From Myxococcota bacterium (GTDB lineage: Bacteria; Myxococcota_A; UBA9160; PR03), in assembly GCA_030066475.1 (NCBI GenBank), contig JASJBO010000034.1:1-21974 (forward strand): a stretch of 21,974 nucleotides of DNA, in the 5' to 3' direction. Numbering within the stretch: position 1 is the stretch's first letter; each line of letters starts with the position of its first letter. Shown here in pieces: positions 1 through 7,211 of the stretch. The notes below the pieces were generated by a model that worked only from the letters and a program-made list of their open reading frames with translations, did not search any database and was not told the origin of the DNA. The position numbers were made by a program, and so were the translations under genes.

Positions 1-689
1 ACCATCGCGGTGTTGGCGAAGCCGCAGGCGGTGTCGCCCGCGCAGCGGGCGCCGTGCTTCGCCGCCACCTCCTGGAGCTGCCGCCACAGGAACTGCATGT
101 CGCGCACCCCGAGGACGCAGAGCGCGAAGATCAGCTGCGGCAGGTCGCAGAGCGTGAGCGCGTCGTCGCTGACCTCCTTGCCGCCGACGGACTCGATGCT
201 CAGCAGCTCCGCGCCGGCCCGAGCCGAATCGTCGAAGAGCCGCAGCATGCCCTCCCACAGCTCGCCGCTGCGCATGGCGGGCGGCCGCCGCATCTCGCGG
301 GTGTCGTTGGGGGTCACGCGCAGCGCGGTCCGGAGGCCGTGCCGCGCGTGGGCCTCCTCCAGGGCCTCGAGCAGCACCTGCGTGATCTCGAGGCCCCAGG
401 CGGGGTGCTGGGTCATGGGCGGCAGGGTCTCGAACTCGACCAGCAGGCCCGGCACCTCGAGCTCCACCGCGCGGGTGAGGGCGTCGGTGATCGTCTGCTG
501 ATAGTGGCGGCGCACGTCGGGCAGGGTCGAGGCGTCGATGGACATGCGCGGCAGCGTGAAGTTGAGCTCCGGGTACACGGTGCCGCCGCCGAGCTGGAGG
601 CCGCGGCGCGTGACGACGGGACGCGGCGCCACGCCGAAGCAGAGGTCGTCCGGGTCGGGGATGGCGAGCTCGCGGTAGGAGAGGCGCAT
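1..689 (-). CDS. mtaB: Methanol:corrinoid methyltransferase MtaB-like, partial (C-terminal half beyond the left edge)
   Basis: This is the N-terminal 229 residues of a zinc-dependent methyltransferase that cleaves the C-O bond of methanol, or a related methyl donor, and puts the methyl group on the cob(I)alamin of its partner MtaC. Family hallmarks seen here are FG-x-A-x-x-PV near residue 18, GGGTVYPELNFTLP near 34-47, SIESVGG near 164-170 and GDTACGFANTAM at the cut end. Glu166 and Cys222 fall where the zinc ligands Glu164 and Cys220 of the Methanosarcina enzyme are expected. The third ligand (Cys269 there) lies outside the window. Family members are about 460 residues, so roughly half is present. 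The ATG at 689 overlaps the TGA of the upstream corrinoid protein gene by one base, so translation is probably coupled. The family call is firm; methanol as the true substrate is inferred. Confidence 0.82.
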   Translation of the reverse strand, partial: MRLSYRELAIPDPDDLCFGVAPRPVVTRRGLQLGGGTVYPELNFTLPRMSIDASTLPDVRRHYQQTITDALTRAVELEVPGLLVEFETLPPMTQHPAWGLEITQVLLEALEEAHARHGLRTALRVTPNDTREMRRPPAMRSGELWEGMLRLFDDSARAGAELLSIESVGGKEVSDDALTLCDLPQLIFALCVLGVRDMQFLWRQLQEVAAKHGARCAGDTACGFANTAM

Positions 690-1309
690 CAGATCACGTC
701 GCGCAGGACGTCCACCGCCGCGCCGGCGTCGGGCGCGTAGCCGTCGGCGCCGATCTCCGCGGCGTAGTCGGCGCTCAGCGGAGCGCCGCCCACCAGCACC
801 CGGGCAGCGGGCGCGCCGGCGCGGAGCGCCTGGATGGTCTGCTCCATCGCGGGCATCGTGGTGGTGAGCAGGGCCGAGAGGCCCACCACCTCGGCGGCGT
901 GCTCGGCCACGGCCTCGACGAAGCGCTCGGGCGGCACGTTCACGCCGAGGTCGACCACGCGCACGTTCGTCCCCTTCCACATCAGTCCCACCAGGTTCTT
1001 GCCGATGTCGTGCAGGTCGCCCTCCACGGTGCCGATCACCACCGTCTTCTCGGGCTCGAGCCCCGCCTCGACGAGCAGCGGCTCGAGCAGCGGCATGGCC
1101 GACTTCATGGCGCGGGCAGCGATCAGCATCTCGGGGACGAAGGCCTCGCGCCGCTTGAAGCGCTCGCCGATGTCGTGCATGCCCTGCACCATGGCGTCGA
1201 GGATGCTCTGGGCGTCGAGGTCCGCCGCGATGGCCTGCTGCACCTCGTCTCGAGCGGTCTCGCGGTCGCCGCTTGCGACGGCGTCGGTCAGCCGGGGCAG
1301 CTCGCTCAT
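689..1309 (-). CDS. mtaC: Corrinoid (B12-binding) protein, MtaC-like
   Basis: This 206-residue protein carries the methyl group on a cobalamin cofactor between two methyltransferases. It has the usual two-part build: an N-terminal helical cap domain (about 1-85) and a Rossmann-like B12 domain (about 87-206). The B12 signature is visible: D98-L-H100-D-I-G103, where His100 would be the lower cobalt ligand, then SALLTTTM at 145-152 and VGG at 173-175. The ATG at 1309 has a GGAGG ribosome site about nine bases upstream. Longer in-frame starts reach into the divergent gene's control region and were not chosen. The next gene, mtaB-like, overlaps its stop by one base, so the two form an operon. The cognate reactivase begins 67 bases away on the other strand. 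Confidence 0.88.
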   Translation of the reverse strand: MSELPRLTDAVASGDRETARDEVQQAIAADLDAQSILDAMVQGMHDIGERFKRREAFVPEMLIAARAMKSAMPLLEPLLVEAGLEPEKTVVIGTVEGDLHDIGKNLVGLMWKGTNVRVVDLGVNVPPERFVEAVAEHAAEVVGLSALLTTTMPAMEQTIQALRAGAPAARVLVGGAPLSADYAAEIGADGYAPDAGAAVDVLRDVI

Positions 1310-1376
1310 GGCGGAAGGCCCTCCGGTCGGCGGGAGGGCTAGGATACCGGCGACCCGCTGGGGAAGTACAGCCGGA
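1310..1376. promoter_or_regulatory. Divergent promoter region between mtaCB and the corrinoid activator operon
   Basis: These 67 bases lie between two divergent start codons and must hold or overlap both start regions. Around 1340-1346 the sequence reads TAGGAT on the plus strand and TATCCT on the minus strand, each matching four of six bases of a -10 element. No convincing -35 box is visible, so the promoter positions are tentative. A GGAGG for mtaC lies in the left end. The plus-strand gene has only a weak GGGGAAG about ten bases before its ATG. Confidence 0.35.
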
Positions 1377-3038
1377 ATGACGGCCGAGCCGGTCCAGGTC
1401 GAGATCGAGCTGCCGGGCGCCGCGCGCACGCTCCGGGTGCCGCCCGATCGCTCGGGCGAGCCGCTCTCCGATCTGCTGCGCCGTCACGGGCTGCCGCTCA
1501 ACACGCGCTGCGGCGGCCGGGGGCTCTGCGAGGGCTGCGTGCTCGAGCTGCGCAGCGGGCGGCTGGCGCGGCTCGACGGCCGGCCCGTCGTCGAGGGCGA
1601 GGCGGAGCTGCGCGGCTGCGAGCATCGGCTCGCCGACACGCGACCCGTCCGGCTCCGCGTGCCGGCCCGCGCGCTGCTCGCCTACGAGCCGCAGGTGGTG
1701 AGCGAGTTCCGGCTCAACGTGCCGCGTGCGCACGACCCGCTGCCCCACGCGGGCGACCGGCACCTCGCGGTGGCGATCGACGTGGGCACCACCACGGTGG
1801 CGCTCCTGCTGGTGGACCTGGCCGACGGCGCCGTTCTCTCGCGCGCCTCGGGCTTCAACCGCCAGCTGCACCTCGGCGACGACGTGCTGACGCGCATCCA
1901 GCTGTGTCGAACCGACCCGGCGCTGCTCGGAGAGCTCCAGCGGGTGCTGGTCCGCGACACGATCCGGCCGCTGCTCGCCGCGGCGCTCGACGAGGCCGGC
2001 GCCTCCCTCGCGCAGATCGCCGCCCTCTCCGCCGCGGGGAACAGCACCATGCTGCATCTGCTCGCGGGTGCGGACCCCTCTTCGATGGGGGTCGCGCCGT
2101 TCGCGGCGGCGTTCCTCGAGCACCGCGTGCTCGACGCGGCGGCGCTCGGCATCGGTCCGCTCGAGGCTCCCGTCCACCTGCTGCCCGGCGCCGCGGCCTA
2201 CGTCGGCGCCGACGTCTGCGCGGGGGTGCTGGCGAGCGCGCTCGCCTACGAGCCCGGACCGAGCCTGCTCGTGGACGTCGGGACGAACGGTGAGATCGTG
2301 CTCCAGCACGGCCAACGGCTGGCCGGCTGCGCGACGGCCGCCGGCCCCGCCTTCGAGGGATCGCGCCTCACGAGCGGCATGCGGGCCGGGACCGGCGCCG
2401 TCGCGCACCTGCAGGTCACGGGCGACCCGCTCCGCATCGAGGCGGAGGTGATCGGCGCGGGCAGGCCGAGCGGGATCTGCGGCTCCGCCTACGTGGAGTT
2501 CCTGGCTGCCGGGCGAGCGGCGGGGCTGCTCGGAGCGACGGGGCGCGTCGATGCCGACGCGGCGGGCGAGCTCCTCGTCGAGGAGCCGACGCTCGGCCGC
2601 GCGGTGCGCATCGCGACGGGCCGGGGACGCAGCCCCCTCTGCATCTCCGAGCGCGACGTCGCCAGCCTGCTCCAGGCGAAGGCCGCGGTGGCGGCCGGCA
2701 TCCTCACCTTGCTGGAGCGCGAGGGGCTCGAGCCGAAGCAGGTCGAGCGGCTGCATCTCGCCGGCGGCTTCGGCATGCACCTCGACCCCCGGCACGCCAT
2801 CGGCTGCGGGCTGCTGCCGGAGTTCGCGCCCGAGCAGATCCAGGTGGTGGGGAACACGGCTCTCGCCGGCGCCTACCTCGCGCTGGTCGATCGCGGCGTG
2901 ATCGGGGAGCTGACGCGGCTGGCGACGACGCTCGAGGTCGTGGAGCTCAACCTCGACTCGGGGTTCGAAAGGCGCTACGTCGACAATCTGGTCCTGCCGG
3001 GAGCGGATGCCGCCGGGGCGCGAAGGAGGAGCTCGTGA
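1377..3038 (+). CDS. Reductive activator of corrinoid proteins (RACE; [2Fe-2S] ferredoxin-ASKHA fusion, DUF4445)
   Basis: Corrinoid methyltransferase systems need an ATP-driven reductase to return accidentally oxidised cob(II)alamin to cob(I)alamin, and this 553-residue protein fits that role. Cys45, Cys51, Cys54 and Cys81 form a plant-type [2Fe-2S] pattern (C-x5-C-x2-C-x26-C). From about residue 130 the ASKHA ATPase fold begins with AIDVGTTTVALLL (phosphate-1 type loop); LLVDVGTNGEI and HLAGGFGMHL follow. Methanogen RamA instead carries C-terminal [4Fe-4S] clusters, so this belongs to the bacterial type. It is somewhat shorter than many relatives. The ATG at 1377 was chosen because it follows the intergenic region and is near the ferredoxin domain; an in-frame ATG at 1308 would overlap mtaC. 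It ends in a GTGA overlap with the next gene. The natural partner is the adjacent MtaC-like protein. Confidence 0.86.
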   Translation: MTAEPVQVEIELPGAARTLRVPPDRSGEPLSDLLRRHGLPLNTRCGGRGLCEGCVLELRSGRLARLDGRPVVEGEAELRGCEHRLADTRPVRLRVPARALLAYEPQVVSEFRLNVPRAHDPLPHAGDRHLAVAIDVGTTTVALLLVDLADGAVLSRASGFNRQLHLGDDVLTRIQLCRTDPALLGELQRVLVRDTIRPLLAAALDEAGASLAQIAALSAAGNSTMLHLLAGADPSSMGVAPFAAAFLEHRVLDAAALGIGPLEAPVHLLPGAAAYVGADVCAGVLASALAYEPGPSLLVDVGTNGEIVLQHGQRLAGCATAAGPAFEGSRLTSGMRAGTGAVAHLQVTGDPLRIEAEVIGAGRPSGICGSAYVEFLAAGRAAGLLGATGRVDADAAGELLVEEPTLGRAVRIATGRGRSPLCISERDVASLLQAKAAVAAGILTLLEREGLEPKQVERLHLAGGFGMHLDPRHAIGCGLLPEFAPEQIQVVGNTALAGAYLALVDRGVIGELTRLATTLEVVELNLDSGFERRYVDNLVLPGADAAGARRRSS

Positions 3039-4117
3039 ACGGAAGGGAGCGATTCCTCACGGCCCTGAGCGTGCGCCAGCCCGACCGCGTCCCGCTCTAC
3101 ATCCACGGCATCAACGAGGGCCCGATCATCGGGATCGCGCGCCACCTGACGGAAGGCCTCCCCGAGCCGAAGCAGTTCGACGAGATGAACGAGGCGGAGC
3201 GGCTCAAGCTCGTCGACGGCCTGTTCCGGATCCACGAGCACTTCGAGGTGGACGGCTTCACCTGCTTCGAGATCAACCACACCGAGCGGGTCGATGCGAG
3301 CCATCTCCGCGACCACTGGGGGGTCGTGTTCGAGCGGAATCCGCACGGGATTCCGGTTCCGGTCGGGCATCCGATTCCCGACGCGGCCGCCCTCGACGCC
3401 TACCGCGCCCCGGAGCCCCGGCGCGAGCACCTGCTGCTGCTCGACCTGGCCCGGCAGCGCTTCGGCGGCCAGGTGGCTCTGGTCTGGATGATGCGCGGCG
3501 CCTTCGTGCTCGGCTGGCGGCTGGCGGGCATGGAGAACCTGATGCTCCAGATGTACGACGACCCGGGGTTCGTCCACCGGCTCGCCGAGACGACCACCGC
3601 GTTCGGTCTGGCGCAGCTCGAGCTGCTGATCGAGGCGGGCGTCGACGTGCTGCTGGTGGAGGACGACATCGCCGACACCGACTCCTCGCTGATCTCGCCG
3701 GCGCAGTTCCGGGAGTTCGTGAACCCCTACAACCGGCGCCTGGTCGACCGCGCGCACGAAGCCGGGCTCAAGGTGATGCGCCACAGCGACGGGAACCTGT
3801 GGGGGCTGCTCGACACCCTGCTCGAGTCGGGATACGACGGCCTCAATCCGCTGGAGCCGCAGGCCGGCATGCACCTGCACGAGGTCAAGGCGTACTGCGG
3901 CGACCGTCTCTGCCTGGTCGGCAACATCGACTGCCGCGACCTGCTTCCGAAGGGAACGCCGGAGCAGGTGGACGCCGCGGTGCAGCAGGCCATCGAGGCC
4001 GCGGGTGAGGGCGGTGGCTACATCCTCTCGTCGTCGAACTCGCTGCATCCGGGCGTGGACCCGGAGAACTGCATCGCCATGTTCGAGGCGACCAAGAAGC
4101 ACGGCCTCTACGGGTGA
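3035..4117 (+). CDS. Uroporphyrinogen decarboxylase-family methyltransferase (MtaA/CmuA-like superfamily)
   Basis: This 360-residue TIM-barrel protein belongs to the UroD superfamily, in which methyltransferases move methyl groups to or from corrinoid proteins. The start RERFLTAL-x5-PDRVP, the VGNIDCRDLLPKGTPEQV stretch (295-312) and the C-terminal LSSSNSLHPGVDPEN are typical of the methyltransferase branch. True HemE is unlikely given the neighbours and these motifs. In MtaA zinc is held by a His-x-Cys pair and a later Cys. Here the pair reads His250-Ser-Asp252 and the later position is in a Ser/Asn-rich loop, so metal binding, if any, differs. The GTG at 3035 overlaps the previous stop as GTGA, with AGGAGG just before. 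It may be the second methyltransferase of the mtaCB system or a separate demethylase; the sequence does not settle this. Confidence 0.75.
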   Translation: MNGRERFLTALSVRQPDRVPLYIHGINEGPIIGIARHLTEGLPEPKQFDEMNEAERLKLVDGLFRIHEHFEVDGFTCFEINHTERVDASHLRDHWGVVFERNPHGIPVPVGHPIPDAAALDAYRAPEPRREHLLLLDLARQRFGGQVALVWMMRGAFVLGWRLAGMENLMLQMYDDPGFVHRLAETTTAFGLAQLELLIEAGVDVLLVEDDIADTDSSLISPAQFREFVNPYNRRLVDRAHEAGLKVMRHSDGNLWGLLDTLLESGYDGLNPLEPQAGMHLHEVKAYCGDRLCLVGNIDCRDLLPKGTPEQVDAAVQQAIEAAGEGGGYILSSSNSLHPGVDPENCIAMFEATKKHGLYG

Positions 4118-5418
4118 GCCCGGGCGCGGGCGACGCCGTGCCGCTCGTCTCGCGCCGCCGCGCGCGCTACGCCTTCACGCTGCTCTTCCTGCTCTACCTG
4201 TTCAACTACGTCGATCGGCTGGTGATCGTGTCGCTGTTCCCTCTGCTCCAGCGTGAGTGGGGACTGACCGACGCGCAGAGCGGGCTGCTCGTCTCCGCGG
4301 TCTACTGGTCGATCCTCTTGTTCACGCTCCCGGTCTCGATCGGGATCGACCGCTGGAGCCGCACCAAGGCCATCGGCCTGATGGCCGTCGTCTGGAGCCT
4401 GGCCACGGCGGCGGGCGCCATCACCCGCAGCTTCGCCCAGCTCTTCGTCGCACGGTCGGCCGTGGGGATCGGCGAGGCGGGCTTCGCGCCGGGCGGGACG
4501 GCGATGATCTCCGCGCTGTTCCCCGAGGCGGCGCGCGCTCGCATGATCGGGATCTGGAACGCGTCCATCCCGCTGGGCAGCGCGCTCGGCATCGCCGTCG
4601 GCGGCCTCGTCGCCGACCACCTCGGCTGGCGCTACGCGTTCGGCATCGTGGCGCTGCCGGGGCTCGTCGTGGGCCTGCTCTTCTTCGGCGTCACCGACTA
4701 CCAGACCGTGGAGCTCGTGCACGGCGGGAGCGGAGCGGGCGACCGGCCGGGCACGAGGCTGCGCGGCGGCGAGCTCGTGCAGCAGTTCGCGCGCAACCGC
4801 ACGCTGATCTTCAACAACCTGGGGTTTGCGGCCAACACCTTCGTGACGACCGCGCTGCTCTCCTGGCTTCCCACCTACTTCCACCGCGTCGACGGGACCC
4901 CCGTGTCGGAGGCGAGTCTCGCGGCGGCGCTGGTGATGCTGCTCGCGATCGCGGGCGCCCCGCTCGGGGGCTTGCTGGCCGATCGCTGGCAGCGGCGGCG
5001 CCCCAACGCGCGGATGCTGCTCCCCGCGCTCTCTTCCGCGGCGACGGCCGGCGTGCTCTTCCTGGCCTTCGCCGTCGAGGCCGGCGATCTCCGCTACGCG
5101 GTCCTGCTCGGCGCCGGGCTGACGGCCGCGGCCTTTGCGCCCGCCGCCAGCGCCGTGACGCAGGACGTGGTGCACCCGGGGCTGCGAGCCACCTCCGCCA
5201 GCCTCTGCGTCGTGGTGCAGCACGCCCTCGGGAGCGCACTCGGGCCCGCCTTCGTCGGCCTGCTCTCCGACCGCTACGGCCTGGAGGCCGCGATGGCTGC
5301 GCTGCCTGGGTTCGCGCTTCTCGCCGGGCTCCTGTTCTTCGCGGGCTCGTTCTTCTACGAGGCGGACGTCGCGAAGGTCGAGTCCGTGGAGCTGGAGGCG
5401 AGGGGGGCGCTGCGGTGA
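4114..5418 (+). CDS. MFS transporter, spinster-like
   Basis: This is a 434-residue inner-membrane transporter of the major facilitator superfamily, with about twelve hydrophobic segments. Transmembrane helix 1 carries FNYVDR (about 30-35), typical of spinster-type and organic-anion MFS members. The loop after helix 2 has the MFS motif GIDRWSRTK. VGIGEAGFAPGG follows in helices 4-5, and GGLLADRWQRRRP repeats the motif in the second half. The GTG at 4114 overlaps the TGA of the methyltransferase gene as GTGA and has no clear ribosome site of its own, so it is probably translated by coupling. Its place in the corrinoid operon suggests uptake of the methylated substrate or export of the demethylated product. 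The substrate cannot be read from the sequence. Confidence 0.85.
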   Translation: MSPGAGDAVPLVSRRRARYAFTLLFLLYLFNYVDRLVIVSLFPLLQREWGLTDAQSGLLVSAVYWSILLFTLPVSIGIDRWSRTKAIGLMAVVWSLATAAGAITRSFAQLFVARSAVGIGEAGFAPGGTAMISALFPEAARARMIGIWNASIPLGSALGIAVGGLVADHLGWRYAFGIVALPGLVVGLLFFGVTDYQTVELVHGGSGAGDRPGTRLRGGELVQQFARNRTLIFNNLGFAANTFVTTALLSWLPTYFHRVDGTPVSEASLAAALVMLLAIAGAPLGGLLADRWQRRRPNARMLLPALSSAATAGVLFLAFAVEAGDLRYAVLLGAGLTAAAFAPAASAVTQDVVHPGLRATSASLCVVVQHALGSALGPAFVGLLSDRYGLEAAMAALPGFALLAGLLFFAGSFFYEADVAKVESVELEARGALR

Positions 5419-5489
5419 CACGCCCCCCCTGTCCGAGAGCCCTGACGCGCCAGCCCCGGGCTACCCTGGGCCGTCGAAGGAGGGCGAGC

Positions 5490-6251
5490 ATGGCCACCCC
5501 CGAGCTCTTCCAGTTCCAGTTTTCCCACTACGTCGAGAAGGCGCGCTGGGCGCTCGACCACAAGGGCGTGGCCCACGTGCGGCGGTCGGTGCTGCCGGGT
5601 CCCCACGCCATCCAGATCAGCCGTCTCTCGGGGCAGCCCCAGGTGCCGGTGCTGCGCGTGGACGGCGAGCTGGTGAAGGGGTCGAGCGAGATCATCGACT
5701 ACCTGGAGCGAGAGCACCCCGAGCCGGCCCTGTACCCCGAGGACCCGGCCGAGCGCGAGCGCGCGTTCGCGATCTGCGACGAGTTCGACGCCGAGGTCGG
5801 CCCGGCCGTACGCATGGCGCTGTTCCACGAGTGCCTGCCCGAGTGCGACTACCTCGCGCGCATGTTCAGCACCGGGAAGAGCGCAGTCACCCGCACGCTC
5901 TACCGTGCGGCGATGCCGGCGGTGGGTCGCGTGATGAAGCGCAGCATGAAGATCGAGCCGCAGGCCGCTGCACGCGCCGTGGAGCGGACGCGCGAGGCCC
6001 TCGACTTCGTGGCGAAGCACGCCGGGCCCGAGGGCTACCTGGTGGGCAGCCGCTTCAGCGTCGCCGACCTCACCGCCGCCGCCCTGCTCATGATCTCCTG
6101 CTATCCGCCCGAGCTGCAGCCGCCGCTTCCCGAGCCCCGCTCGCGCACCCTCGAGAGCTGGCTGTCCCGCTGGACCGATCACCCGGGTACGGCGTGGGTG
6201 CGCGAGATGTTCGCGCGCCACCGGGGACGCTCCGCCGAGGTTGCTGCCTAG
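5490..6251 (+). CDS. Glutathione S-transferase family protein
   Basis: This 253-residue cytosolic protein has an N-terminal thioredoxin-fold domain (about 1-80) and an all-helical C-terminal domain. The N-terminus FQFSHYVEKARWAL matches the active-site region of GSTs, with Ser12 as the likely residue near the glutathione thiol. GQPQVPVLRVDGE carries the cis-proline and KGSSEIIDYLE the glutathione gamma-glutamyl site. The ATG at 5490 follows GAAGGAGGGCGAGC, a good ribosome site. It lies 71 bases after the transporter, so it could be on the same message or have its own promoter. A role in conjugating or carrying electrophiles is likely; the substrate is unknown. Confidence 0.85.
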   Translation: MATPELFQFQFSHYVEKARWALDHKGVAHVRRSVLPGPHAIQISRLSGQPQVPVLRVDGELVKGSSEIIDYLEREHPEPALYPEDPAERERAFAICDEFDAEVGPAVRMALFHECLPECDYLARMFSTGKSAVTRTLYRAAMPAVGRVMKRSMKIEPQAAARAVERTREALDFVAKHAGPEGYLVGSRFSVADLTAAALLMISCYPPELQPPLPEPRSRTLESWLSRWTDHPGTAWVREMFARHRGRSAEVAA

Positions 6252-6305
6252 AAGCCCGCGATCTACCGGCTGCCGTGATGCGACGCGGTCGGGCTCCGGC
6301 TATCG

Positions 6306-6384
6306 GTTCGACTTCGTTCGGCTTCGCCTCACTGCGCGCGCCCTACGGGCGCTTGCGGGTGGCTTCTGCCGCGCGGGCTCCTAG
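6306..6384 (-). repeat. Dispersed intergenic repeat, copy A (hairpin-containing)
   Basis: Read on the minus strand, this stretch begins with CTAGGAGC, whose TAG is the stop codon of the methyltransferase gene. It then resembles 17205-17280 over about 75 bases, with about 63 identical positions and one 3-base gap by eye. Its centre holds a hairpin with stem GCGCCC/GGGCGC (6338-6343 and 6347-6352) and a three-base loop. It fills most of the 129-base gap between the convergent GST and methyltransferase genes, so it could act as a bidirectional transcript end, although no T-tract follows the stem. Confidence 0.75.
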
Positions 6385-7022
6385 CCGGGCTTCCTCGCCA
6401 CGATGAAGACCGCCTTGCCCCGGGCGGGCTGCCACTGGTGCTCGATGCGGAAGCCCGCTCCGACGATGCTCGTCTCCAGCTCCTTTACGGTGAAGACCGC
6501 GACGCGCGGGATCAGCCCGAGGAAGCGCCCGACGGGCCCGACCAGCTCGAACCACTTCATCGTGTCCCCGAGGCACGCGGTGCTGGTCACGAGGAGACCG
6601 TCGGGCACCAGCAGGTCGCGAAGCGAGGCGAGCACGGACTCCTTGTCTTCGAGCAGGTGCAGGAGGCTGAGCGCGAGCACCGCGTCGAAGCGTCGGCCCG
6701 ATCCTCCGAGATCCTCGACGGCCGTCTGCTCGAAGGTGACGTTCGCGACGCCCGCGGCCGCGGCCTTGCGCCGCGCGATCTCGATCATCTTCGAGGAGAT
6801 GTCGGTGGCGTGCACGTGCTTCACGTACGGGGCGTGGGCGATCGCGGTGGAGCCCGTTCCGCAGCCGACCTCCAGCAGCTCCATGTCCGGCCGCAGCAGA
6901 TCCCGGGTGACCGCCAGCTTGCGCTGATAGGCGGCCTCGTCGGCGACCGGACGCCTCGCGTAGCGCTCGGCGATCCGGTCCCAGAAGCGGGTCTCTCGTC
7001 GCGTCCTTCCGGCGGCGCTCAT
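6381..7022 (-). CDS. Class I SAM-dependent methyltransferase
   Basis: This 213-residue Rossmann-fold enzyme is predicted to transfer a methyl group from S-adenosylmethionine to a small molecule. Motif I is E51-VGCGTGS; the acidic residue closing strand 2 is Asp74 in HATDIS; and FDAVLALSLLHLLEDK is the usual motif around strand 4. The C-terminal part ends in a basic strand (KAVFIVARKPG). The ATG at 7022 was preferred over a GTG four codons upstream because GGAGGGCGAC places a strong ribosome site just before it. It converges on the GST gene and diverges from the secreted protease gene. The acceptor substrate is unknown, and no neighbour clearly pairs with it. Confidence 0.85.
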   Translation of the reverse strand: MSAAGRTRRETRFWDRIAERYARRPVADEAAYQRKLAVTRDLLRPDMELLEVGCGTGSTAIAHAPYVKHVHATDISSKMIEIARRKAAAAGVANVTFEQTAVEDLGGSGRRFDAVLALSLLHLLEDKESVLASLRDLLVPDGLLVTSTACLGDTMKWFELVGPVGRFLGLIPRVAVFTVKELETSIVGAGFRIEHQWQPARGKAVFIVARKPG

Positions 7023-7101
7023 GTCGCCCTCCACGAACTTGCCGGGTCGAGTCTATCCACGCGTCGAAGGGACGTAAATCGACCCCCCGCCGAACCCACC
7101 C

Positions 7102-7115
7102 GTGACGGAAGTCAC
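7102..7115. promoter_or_regulatory. CRP/FNR-family-like operator (GTGA-N6-TCAC)
   Basis: The bases GTGACGGAAGTCAC form a perfect inverted repeat, GTGA-N6-TCAC, followed by A. This matches nine of the ten fixed bases of TGTGA-N6-TCACA, the site recognised by CRP, Vfr, GlxR and related cyclic-nucleotide regulators. It sits in the 189-base divergent region between the methyltransferase and the protease, 96 bases before the protease ATG. A weak -10-like TAAGGA follows near 7147. Control of the secreted protease, the methyltransferase or both by a CRP-type regulator is an inference. Confidence 0.45.
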
Positions 7116-7211
7116 AACGCGAAGTCAGACAAGGGTCAGCTTCCGATAAGGACCGCGCCGCGTCGCCGGCGTACTCATGGGGTGCGCGCCACGAACCGGG
7201 AGATTCTCATC

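Noticed and set aside
1308..1376. Longer N-terminus for the corrinoid activator from an in-frame ATG at 1308
   Set aside because: It would overlap the start codon and ribosome site of mtaC and add residues with no family similarity.
3346..3366. Inverted repeat GGAATCC/GGATTCC
   Set aside because: It lies inside the UroD-family gene in a Pro/Gly/His-rich segment (NPHGIPVPV) and is explained by coding.
3035..4117. Housekeeping uroporphyrinogen decarboxylase HemE
   Set aside because: The neighbours are corrinoid methyl-transfer genes and the C-terminal motifs match the methyltransferase branch.
4108..5421. Long open frame on the minus strand opposite the MFS transporter, and many similar long frames opposite or beside other genes
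   Set aside because: They are side effects of very high GC. Their proteins are Arg/Ala/Gly/Pro-rich with no recognisable motifs, while the opposite strand has clear families.
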